From: Rhodospirillaceae bacterium
Lineage (GTDB): Bacteria > Pseudomonadota > Alphaproteobacteria > UBA8366 > Aestuariispiraceae
Assembly (NCBI GenBank): GCA_002709955.1
Contig: PAQY01000010.1
Span: 1-64,000, forward strand
DNA length: 64,000 nucleotides
Reading direction: 5' to 3'
Program-made: the position numbers and the translations under genes
Shown: positions 52,431 to 64,000 of the stretch, in pieces
Numbering within the stretch: position 1 is the first letter of the stretch
Layout: each line of letters starts with the position of its first letter
Notes under the pieces: generated by a model
What the model saw: the letters and a program-made list of their open reading frames with translations, nothing else
What the model was told of the DNA's origin: nothing
The model's database searches: none

Positions 52431-53801
52431 ATGAGACTCCCCTTTATCGCCAATCTTGGGAAGACAATCGCCGCGTCTGCGCTGTTATGGGGCGTGACCT
52501 TATCGTCCGCACAGGCAGAAATTTATGATGCGAAACAAATGGTTCTGGACAATGGCATGCAGGTCGTTGTGGTGGAAAATCACCGCGCGCCTGTTGTGAC
52601 CCATATGGTCTGGTACCGTGTTGGCGCGATGGATGAACCGCCGGGGAAATCTGGGATTGCCCATTTCCTGGAACATCTGATGTTCAAAGGCACAGATACG
52701 GTTGCGCCCGGGGAATTCTCTGCAACGGTCGCCCGGAACGGGGGGCAGGATAACGCCTTTACCAGTCAGGACTACACCGCCTATTTCCAATCGGTCGCCA
52801 GCGATCGGTTGGAAATGGTGATGAAGCTTGAATCCGATCGAATGGCGAATCTGAAAATCGCAGAAGAACAATTTGCTCCAGAAAAGCAGGTGGTTCTGGA
52901 AGAACGCAGCATGCGCACGGACAATGATCCTGGCTCTATTCTGCGGGAGCAGGCGGCCTCTGCCTTCTATCGCAATCATCCATACGCTATTCCAATCATT
53001 GGTTGGCGCCACGAAATCGAAGCATTGCAGGTGCAGGATGCGATTGATTTCTACAATGCCTATTATACGCCTAACAATGCCATCCTGGTCGTTTCCGGTG
53101 ATGTAGAGGCCCAAAAGGTCTTTGATCTGGCAAAACAGTATTATGGTGTCATCCCGGCCCGAGCCGTTCCAGATCGCCCGAAATTGCAAGAGCCCCCCCT
53201 TCTTGTATCCAGCCGCGTGACGTACCGGGATGACCGTGTGCGCCAGCCCAGCCTGTCGATCCGAAAGCAGGCCCCCGGTTGGGCCCAGGCAGATGACAAG
53301 GCGGATACCTATGCACTGGAAGTCTTGGGACAGGTCTTGGGCGGCAACAGCACCAGCCGTCTGTATCGGTCCCTTGTTATCGATCAGGGCGTCGCGGTCA
53401 GTGCTGGCAGTTGGTATGACGGCGATGGCCGGGGACCAGGCATGATGGGTCTGTATGTCAGCCCTGCCCAGGATGTTGATCTGGAAAAGGCGGAAGCAGC
53501 CCTGCGCGCACAGATCGATCTGGTTTTGAAAGAGGGCGTCACCCAGGATGAGGTAACCCGCGCGATCACCCGTATCCAGGATTCCGCCGCAACCGCCCGG
53601 GACAGCTTGAGCGGGCCTGCGATGAATATCGGTCGGGCCTTGTCGGTGGGCTACAGCCTGGATGATGTCGAAACCTGGCCTGACAAAATTGGACAGGTGA
53701 CCGTGGATCAGGTCAATGATGTGGCACGGCGTGTTCTGGGCGCACCCGGTGAGGTGGTCGATATCCTGTTACCGAAATCAGATGCGGAGGTCACGCAATG
53801 A
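52431..53801 (+). CDS. M16-family zinc metallopeptidase, catalytic subunit
   Basis: A 456-residue pitrilysin-type peptidase with a signal peptide of about 27 residues (SSAQAE). The inverted zinc motif HFLEH is near residue 77, and the distal glutamate is in EEQFAPEKQVVLEE. AGGAGG lies six bases before ATG 52431, which decides the start over a longer frame. It pairs with the following gene, as the two-subunit periplasmic M16B peptidases do. Confidence 0.93.
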   Translation: MRLPFIANLGKTIAASALLWGVTLSSAQAEIYDAKQMVLDNGMQVVVVENHRAPVVTHMVWYRVGAMDEPPGKSGIAHFLEHLMFKGTDTVAPGEFSATVARNGGQDNAFTSQDYTAYFQSVASDRLEMVMKLESDRMANLKIAEEQFAPEKQVVLEERSMRTDNDPGSILREQAASAFYRNHPYAIPIIGWRHEIEALQVQDAIDFYNAYYTPNNAILVVSGDVEAQKVFDLAKQYYGVIPARAVPDRPKLQEPPLLVSSRVTYRDDRVRQPSLSIRKQAPGWAQADDKADTYALEVLGQVLGGNSTSRLYRSLVIDQGVAVSAGSWYDGDGRGPGMMGLYVSPAQDVDLEKAEAALRAQIDLVLKEGVTQDEVTRAITRIQDSAATARDSLSGPAMNIGRALSVGYSLDDVETWPDKIGQVTVDQVNDVARRVLGAPGEVVDILLPKSDAEVTQ

Positions 53802-55198
53802 GACAATCTGGCACCCAAACGACCGCTGCAGTGACCCTCAAGTCCGTCATGATGGCAAAAGTCGCCGTCTTGGTGACGCTGGCTTCGTTAATTCTATTAC
53901 TGGCACTGCGCCCAGCTTTAGCCGAAGTGAAGGTTGAAGAAGTGGTCAGCCCCGGCGGCATCACCGCCTGGCTGGTCCGGGATGAGACTGTGCCTGTCAC
54001 CGCGATCGAGTTTTCTTTCAAAGGCGGCGGTGCCGGTCATGACAAGCCCGGTAAGGAAGGCACAGCGCGCCTGACGGCCAGCACGATTGATGAAGGGGCT
54101 GGCCCCTTAGACAGCAAGGCCTTTCAGGGGAAATTGTCGGATCAGTCCATTACCATCTCTTTCAATGCCGGACAGGATGCCTTTTCAGGCAGTTTCTATA
54201 CACTTAACCGTTATCGAGAAGAGGCGGTTGAGCTTCTGTCCCTGGCTTTGACAGAGCCGCGCTTTGATGAAGAGCCGGTCGAACGGGTGCGTTCCCAAAT
54301 ACTGATCGGTTTGAAACAGGCCCAGACGGATCCTGCCACGATTGCTGGCAAGGCGATGGCGGAAACGGTTTTTAAGGATCACCCCTATGGTCGCCCGGAT
54401 GAAGGCACGCTGACCAGCGTTCCCAATATCACTGTGGCGGATATGAAGGCCTATATGGCCGACGCCTTGACGCGCGATAAGCTGAAAATCGGCGTTGTTG
54501 GCGCGATCACACCCGCAGAATTGGGTCCCATGCTGGATAAGATTTTCGGCAAACTGCCGGAGACGGGCGCATCCGACGAAATCCCAGACTTTGCTGGCAA
54601 AACACCGGGCGGCACTGTTGTGATTGATATGGATGTGCCCCAAAGCACCATCGCCTTCGCACAGCCGGGTTTGTCTATTGATGATCCGCGCTATTATACC
54701 GGCATGGTGATGAATTATGTGCTGGGGGGTGGATCGTTCAGCTCTGTTCTGACCGATGAAATCCGCGTCAAACGCGGCCTTGCCTATTCCGTGTACAGCT
54801 ATATGGCATCCATGGATCACGCGGCCCTGTTGCGGGGAGGGGCCGGGACCCAGAATGCACGAGTCGGGGAAACGATTGATTTGGTGAAGAAGGTCTTCGC
54901 GGACTTCAAGGAAAATGGTCTGGACGCGGAGAAGGTTGCTGATGCAAAGACCTATATCACCGGGTCCTTTCCGCTGCGCTTCACCAGTTCCTCTCGAATC
55001 GCGGGGCAATTGGAATCCATGCAGTATTTCGGATTTCCGATTGATTATTTTGAAACCCGAAACAGCTTGATCGAGGCAGTGACGCTGGAGGATGTGAATG
55101 CCCTGGCACAGGACTTACTGGACCCAGACGCACTGACCTTTGTTGTTGTTGGCAAGCCGCAGGATGTGGCGGCAACACTGCCAACACCTGGCGGCTGA
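53798..55198 (+). CDS. M16-family peptidase, non-catalytic partner
   Basis: A 466-residue M16 homologue with an N-terminal membrane or signal segment (about 25–43). It keeps the fold but lacks the HXXEH zinc motif; the corresponding region reads GKEGTARLTASTIDEG. It probably supplies the arginine-containing substrate site of a heterodimer with the preceding protein (DEIRVKRGLAYSVYS). GGAGG precedes ATG 53798, which overlaps the upstream stop. Confidence 0.92.
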   Translation: MRQSGTQTTAAVTLKSVMMAKVAVLVTLASLILLLALRPALAEVKVEEVVSPGGITAWLVRDETVPVTAIEFSFKGGGAGHDKPGKEGTARLTASTIDEGAGPLDSKAFQGKLSDQSITISFNAGQDAFSGSFYTLNRYREEAVELLSLALTEPRFDEEPVERVRSQILIGLKQAQTDPATIAGKAMAETVFKDHPYGRPDEGTLTSVPNITVADMKAYMADALTRDKLKIGVVGAITPAELGPMLDKIFGKLPETGASDEIPDFAGKTPGGTVVIDMDVPQSTIAFAQPGLSIDDPRYYTGMVMNYVLGGGSFSSVLTDEIRVKRGLAYSVYSYMASMDHAALLRGGAGTQNARVGETIDLVKKVFADFKENGLDAEKVADAKTYITGSFPLRFTSSSRIAGQLESMQYFGFPIDYFETRNSLIEAVTLEDVNALAQDLLDPDALTFVVVGKPQDVAATLPTPGG

Positions 55199-55203
55199 TT
55201 GAA

Positions 55204-56550
55204 TCAGACCGTGCTGGAATGCCGCGCCGTGCCCTGGCTGAAATAGGTATCGAAGCAGGCGGCGATCTGGCGAATATAGGGTCTGCCGATCTGGGTAACA
55301 GTGATCTGGCTTCTGCTATGGGTCAGCAGCCCGTCCTGTTCCATCTGCCGCAGCCTGGGAAAGGCGTCGGAAAGGCACGCGATATCCGCGCCAAACAGGG
55401 TGCAGATGGCGGCAAGATCGACGGAGAAGGCACACATCAAGCGCTCGATGATCGATGCGCGTAACTGATCATCCGGGCTTAACAGGACCCCTTTTGCGAT
55501 TGGCAGATGCCCTTCTGTCACCCTTCGGGCATGGCTTTTCAGGGATGGTTCGTTCTGGATGAACATATCGGGCAGACGGCCGATGGAACTGGCCCCGACC
55601 GGCAACAGGGTGGTTGCCTGATCGGTCGTATAGCCCTGAAAGTTTCGCCGTAACATGCCAGCATCGCTGGCTAAAGACAGGCTGTCCCCTGGCAGGGCGA
55701 AATGATCAATGCCGATCTGGCGATATCCTGCAGAAAGCAATAAGGCCGCAGCAGCATCGGCGGCTTCCCGCCGCGCTTCTGGCCCAGGAAGTGCGTCTTC
55801 AGGGATCAGGCGCTGATGGGCCTTCATCCAGGGAACATGCGCATAGCCAAACAGGGCGACCCGGTCTGGCGCCAGTGTCAGCGCGTGTTCCATGGTGCCA
55901 AGGGTCCGGTCTAATGTTTGATAGGGCAGGCCATACATCAGATCCAGATTCAGGCTCTGCACCCCATGGTTTCTCAGGCTATGGGCGGCGGCTGCCGTTT
56001 CTTCAAAACTCTGGGTGCGATTGATCGCTTTCTGGACCTGGGGGTCGAAATCCTGAACCCCGATGCTGGCGCGGGTCAGGCCCGCTTCCGCCAGGGCGGC
56101 AATGCGGTCCTCGCCTGTTTCTCTGGGGTCAATCTCCACCGCGAATTCAAATGCTTCTGTGGGGGAAAACAAATCTTTTGCGGTGCGGGCCAGGCGCAGC
56201 GTGTCTTTGGGGGTCAGCAGGGTTGGTGAACCACCGCCCCAATGCATATGGCTCATCCGCATGTCTGGCGGTGCGGCGCGTGCCAGTTCAGCCATTTCCA
56301 GTATTAGAATATCGACATAGTCCAGGACAGGTTCATACCGGCGCGTGATTTTGGTATGGCATCCACAGAACCAGCACAATGTGTCGCAAAAGGGGATATG
56401 AACATAAAGCGAAATCGGCTCTGGTGCCAGACTGGCCAAGCGGGCGCGATAGGGTGTTTCCCCAATATCCGCACTGAAATGTGGGGCGGTGGGATAGCTG
56501 GTATAGCGCGGCGCGTTGCCGCCATAGCGGCTGATCAGATCATGTGTCAT
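55204..56550 (-). CDS. hemN: Oxygen-independent coproporphyrinogen III dehydrogenase
   Basis: A 448-residue radical SAM enzyme of haem synthesis under low oxygen. The cluster motif is Cys55-X3-Cys59-X2-Cys62, with Cys64 next, within HIPFCDTLCWFCGC; RYTSYPTAPHF is the HemN N-terminal mark, and GGGSPT binds SAM. No clear ribosome binding site precedes the ATG. A perfect FNR-type box lies 34 bases upstream. Confidence 0.95.
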   Translation of the reverse strand: MTHDLISRYGGNAPRYTSYPTAPHFSADIGETPYRARLASLAPEPISLYVHIPFCDTLCWFCGCHTKITRRYEPVLDYVDILILEMAELARAAPPDMRMSHMHWGGGSPTLLTPKDTLRLARTAKDLFSPTEAFEFAVEIDPRETGEDRIAALAEAGLTRASIGVQDFDPQVQKAINRTQSFEETAAAAHSLRNHGVQSLNLDLMYGLPYQTLDRTLGTMEHALTLAPDRVALFGYAHVPWMKAHQRLIPEDALPGPEARREAADAAAALLLSAGYRQIGIDHFALPGDSLSLASDAGMLRRNFQGYTTDQATTLLPVGASSIGRLPDMFIQNEPSLKSHARRVTEGHLPIAKGVLLSPDDQLRASIIERLMCAFSVDLAAICTLFGADIACLSDAFPRLRQMEQDGLLTHSRSQITVTQIGRPYIRQIAACFDTYFSQGTARHSSTV

Positions 56551-56583
56551 GCCGTGTTATCGCCGGTTCATAAAATGCGTGCC

Positions 56584-56597
56584 TTGATCCTGATCAA
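56584..56597. promoter_or_regulatory. FNR/FnrL-type box between hemN and gapR
   Basis: TTGATCCTGATCAA matches the FNR consensus TTGAT-N4-ATCAA exactly. Its centre is about 41 bases from the hemN start codon. hemN is a known FNR target in many proteobacteria, so oxygen control of hemN is likely; effects on the divergent gapR cannot be excluded. Confidence 0.8.
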
Positions 56598-56688
56598 AGT
56601 GCTGTTGCGTCTTGAAGCAGCGGGGGCGCACCGGTACAGTCCCCCCAACATCACCTCACCCCGAAGATATGAATAGGGAGCCGATCGC

Positions 56689-56976
56689 ATGGCTGATATC
56701 GCCGCCACCGCCGACAATGACACCAGTCCTGAAGACGCGACCCAAACCGCCACCGGCGCGCGCCTGCGGTCGTTCATTGAGCGTATTGAGCGCCTGGAAG
56801 AAGAAAAGAAGGCCCTGGCTGAAGATATCAAGGAAGTCTATGCAGAATCCAAGGGTCATGGCTTTGACGTAAAGATCATCCGGAAGATCGTCAGTCTGCG
56901 CAAGAAGGACCCGGATGATCGCGCGGAAGAAGAAGCCCTGCTGGACACTTATATGTCCGCCCTGGGCATGCGCTAA
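56689..56976 (+). CDS. gapR: Nucleoid-associated protein GapR (DUF2312)
   Basis: A 95-residue DNA-binding protein specific to alphaproteobacteria and their phages. The coiled-coil segment [18 protein letters not shown] leads into [15 protein letters not shown] and a short C-terminal helix. GapR clamps overtwisted DNA ahead of polymerases and is important for replication. It stands alone, divergent from hemN, and is immediately convergent with the L,D-transpeptidase gene. Confidence 0.95.
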   Translation: MADIAATADNDTSPEDATQTATGARLRSFIERIERLEEEKKALAEDIKEVYAESKGHGFDVKIIRKIVSLRKKDPDDRAEEEALLDTYMSALGMR

Positions 56977-57774
56977 TCAATCCCCGGCCACCTGTATCTT
57001 ACCCATAGGGATTTCTGCCATTTCCTGGATCAGATCGGCATAGACACGGTCTGTCCACTGCGGATTTCCCGGATGGGTCGGGGCAGGGTTGCGCCGAAGA
57101 TCTGTTGGGGCCAGCAGGACACGAATGTTATGAATGCCGGTATCGGCGGCCAGGGTGAACAGTTCTTCGATGTCTGAATTCTCAACGACGATACAGCCCT
57201 CAGATCCGCCGGTCTTGCCATGGATCATGATATCCCCCCCTAATTCAGTGCGTCCATCTTCCTGACCGCGGGCGCGTTCAAACGCATTGGGGTAGCCGAT
57301 GCGCAACGAGACATAGGCGATAGAATTCGGGTTCAGGTAATCGATACCGTAAACGCCTTCTGGTATCTGGCGATCTCCTTCGCGCAGTTTCGGGCCCAGA
57401 CGGCCGGTCCAGGCGGCAAAGGGGTATGATTTGATAAAGCGCAGCTCATCCCCCGGCGCACGGCCATACAATTCCAGTAATCTTTCCTGCTTCAGGCCCA
57501 ACAGCACGATTTCTGCCGGTGGATAGGGCAGGGGCGCGGCAAGGAACGCCTTTTTCAGGCGGGTGCGCGCTGAGGGTCCGAAACTGTTCAGCCGGCTTTT
57601 GACCGTGTGCGGACGGTTGATATCTTCCGGCAGCAGACGTTCCGCTGTCAGGCGTTCCATCGTCTGGGCCGGACCAGGATCACGGGACCAAAAGTAAGCC
57701 CCCACAGGGGCGGCGATGGCCAGTCCGATGCCGATCATGCTGACGGCAAGCATAGGAAGGATGCGGTATGTCAT
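56977..57774 (-). CDS. L,D-transpeptidase family protein (YafK-like)
   Basis: A 265-residue YkuD-fold protein with an N-terminal membrane or signal segment (about 4–24). The catalytic motif HGKTGGSEGCI holds the histidine and cysteine near residues 185–195. It may cross-link or trim peptidoglycan or attach proteins to it; the YafK branch includes amidase-like enzymes. ATG 57774 is chosen; a GTG nine bases earlier is possible. The gap to the next gene is about 100 bases. Confidence 0.86.
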   Translation of the reverse strand: MTYRILPMLAVSMIGIGLAIAAPVGAYFWSRDPGPAQTMERLTAERLLPEDINRPHTVKSRLNSFGPSARTRLKKAFLAAPLPYPPAEIVLLGLKQERLLELYGRAPGDELRFIKSYPFAAWTGRLGPKLREGDRQIPEGVYGIDYLNPNSIAYVSLRIGYPNAFERARGQEDGRTELGGDIMIHGKTGGSEGCIVVENSDIEELFTLAADTGIHNIRVLLAPTDLRRNPAPTHPGNPQWTDRVYADLIQEMAEIPMGKIQVAGD

Positions 57775-57840
57775 GCCAGGCACATTGCCAGTGCTTCTGG
57801 GCGGTGATGCGGATGGATTTAGGCAATTTGGGGGCTATTT

Positions 57841-57873
57841 CCCAATCAGCAGGCCCCAATCAGCAGGCCCCAA

Positions 57874-57882
<9 letters not shown>
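57841..57882. repeat. Three perfect 14-bp tandem repeats over the protease stop codon
   Basis: CCCAATCAGCAGGC occurs three times in a row without a mismatch. The stop codon of the S8 protease (57874–57876) falls in the third copy. Fourteen is not a multiple of three, so a change in copy number shifts only the downstream side unless it reaches the coding part. Confidence 0.85.
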
Positions 57883-62959
<5,077 letters not shown>

Positions 62960-62970
62960 GGCGCGCCGTT

Positions 62971-63795
62971 CTAAAAGATCCAGGACCAGGTCCAGCTGAG
63001 CCAGGAATTGTCTTCCGGCTCGTCCAAATTCTTGCCTTCTAGCAGTGCATAGGAGTCTGAATACCACTCGCTGCCTGGGAAATTATATCCCAGAACCGAT
63101 GCGGTACGCTCCGCCTCCGGTCGAATGCCCAGGGCGAAATAGCTTTCCACCAGCCGATGCAGCGCTTCGGGCACATGGGTTGTCGTCTCATAGTCCCGGA
63201 TCGTGGCGGTAAACCGGTTAATGGCCGCCAGATATTCCCCCTGGCGCTGATAGTATCGGCCTACGGACATTTCCTTGCCAGCCAGATGGTCCCTTGCCAG
63301 ATCAATCTTCAACTGCGCGTCGCGCGCATATTCTGAGTTCGGGAAACGACGCACGACATCTTGCAGAGAGTCGAGGGCAAGGCGCGTGATTTTCTGGTCG
63401 CGACCGACATCGACAATTTGTTCATAATAGGAAATTGCCCGCAGATAATACGCGTATCCAATGTCCCGATTGCCGGGGTGAAGGTCGACGAACCGGTCCA
63501 GGGCGATGATCGCCTCGTCATATTTATCAGCGCGATAGTTCACATAGGCCGACATTAACTGTGCCTTTGTCGCCCAAACTGAATAAGGGTGCTGACGGTC
63601 AACTTCTTCAAAAGAAGCAACCGCGCCGGTGTAATTCTGCACCTCCAGCATGTCCATGGCTTCGTTATACAGTTCTTCAACCGGACGTTCGACATAGACC
63701 GGTTCTTCATCAGAACAGGCCGTCAACGCCAGCAGCATCAGGGCCGCGATAGACAGTATCAGACGATTGGGTGAGACGAATTCTCTCAGACGCAT
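62971..63795 (-). CDS. bamD: Outer-membrane assembly lipoprotein BamD
   Basis: A 274-residue lipoprotein with lipobox LTAC at residues 24–27. Five tetratricopeptide-like repeats follow (YNEAMDMLEVQNYTGAV, then SYYEQIVDV and others). With BamA it inserts beta-barrel proteins into the outer membrane. Its place after lpxC and before recN is standard. Confidence 0.95.
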   Translation of the reverse strand: MRLREFVSPNRLILSIAALMLLALTACSDEEPVYVERPVEELYNEAMDMLEVQNYTGAVASFEEVDRQHPYSVWATKAQLMSAYVNYRADKYDEAIIALDRFVDLHPGNRDIGYAYYLRAISYYEQIVDVGRDQKITRLALDSLQDVVRRFPNSEYARDAQLKIDLARDHLAGKEMSVGRYYQRQGEYLAAINRFTATIRDYETTTHVPEALHRLVESYFALGIRPEAERTASVLGYNFPGSEWYSDSYALLEGKNLDEPEDNSWLSWTWSWIF

Positions 63796-63924
63796 CGGGA
63801 CCGCTCATTTCTGCAGTGGGAACGAACGCACAGACTATAGCATTCGGGGCGGGGGATCAAAACGCCAATAGCGATAATCTGCGACCGAATAGCGCCACTT
63901 CAAGAACCAGGATGCTGAATGGGA

Positions 63925-64000
63925 TTAAACGCTGGTCAGTACGGATGAACTGGGAACCAGCTCGTAATTATCCGCATCCGCGAAAACCGCCCGCAACAGG
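63925..64000 (-). CDS. lpxC: UDP-3-O-acyl-N-acetylglucosamine deacetylase LpxC, 3' end
   Basis: The last 24 codons of a minus-strand gene that continues beyond the window. They read LLRAVFADADNYEL and a short tail before TAA at 63925–63927; the LLRA-FAD pattern is the usual LpxC C-terminus. LpxC makes the committed step of lipid A synthesis. The order lpxC–bamD agrees with many alphaproteobacteria. Confidence 0.7.
   Translation of the reverse strand, partial: LLRAVFADADNYELVPSSSVLTSV

Overview
The window looks like a chromosomal segment of an alphaproteobacterium, most likely of the Rhodospirillales/Sneathiellales type. The evidence is the presence of gapR (DUF2312), a DUF3035 lipoprotein, the block lpxC–bamD–recN–ligA, a complete SUF operon with sufT, and a dispersed palindromic element inside the suf operon that is typical of alphaproteobacteria. 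I cannot name the species. No rRNA, tRNA, CRISPR array or intact insertion sequence was seen.

Layout. 1–2.9 kb is a small accessory edge: a secreted hydrolase co-directional with a Ner/Nlp-type regulator, divergent from a CI-like repressor across a perfect 14-bp palindrome, then a transposase remnant. 2.9–13.6 kb is one minus-strand operon: a NicX-like 2,5-dihydroxypyridine dioxygenase, a CoxG-like protein, a three-subunit molybdenum hydroxylase, a formamidase-like alpha/beta hydrolase and a five-gene Liv-type ABC importer, with a TetR regulator upstream. Together they describe uptake, hydroxylation, ring opening and deformylation of a pyridine-type compound.

14.4–24.3 kb is the least familiar region. 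Four small membrane proteins, a threonine-synthase-like PLP enzyme and a GntR regulator lie on the minus strand. Divergent from them are a PanB homologue with two of its three expected metal ligands replaced, a DUF6166 protein, a TRAP transporter, a PhyH dioxygenase and a membrane di-iron hydroxylase. A nearly identical 16-bp palindromic site precedes both panB-like and the hydroxylase, so the block is probably one regulon for an unknown substrate. An orphan CoxL-like molybdenum subunit and a divergent TetR gene follow (24.4–27.4 kb).

From 27.4 kb the window is mostly housekeeping: tyrS, anmK, cysE, an Rrf2 regulator with two tandem cysteine desulfurases and a ferredoxin, a cold-shock gene, a phosphodiesterase, and rrf2–sufBCDST–sufA. 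Then come an MFS transporter, a GMC oxidoreductase, a PAS protein and an AstE-like deacylase (42.9–47.8 kb), ileS–lspA–DUF3035–two M16 peptidases, hemN with an FNR-type box, gapR, an L,D-transpeptidase, a subtilisin-like protease, and ligA–recN–bamD, ending in the 3' end of lpxC.

The best candidates for undescribed biology are the PanB-like/TRAP/oxygenase regulon with its shared operator, and the particular architecture of the pyridine catabolic operon. Functions here are read from motifs and gene order; no database search was possible.
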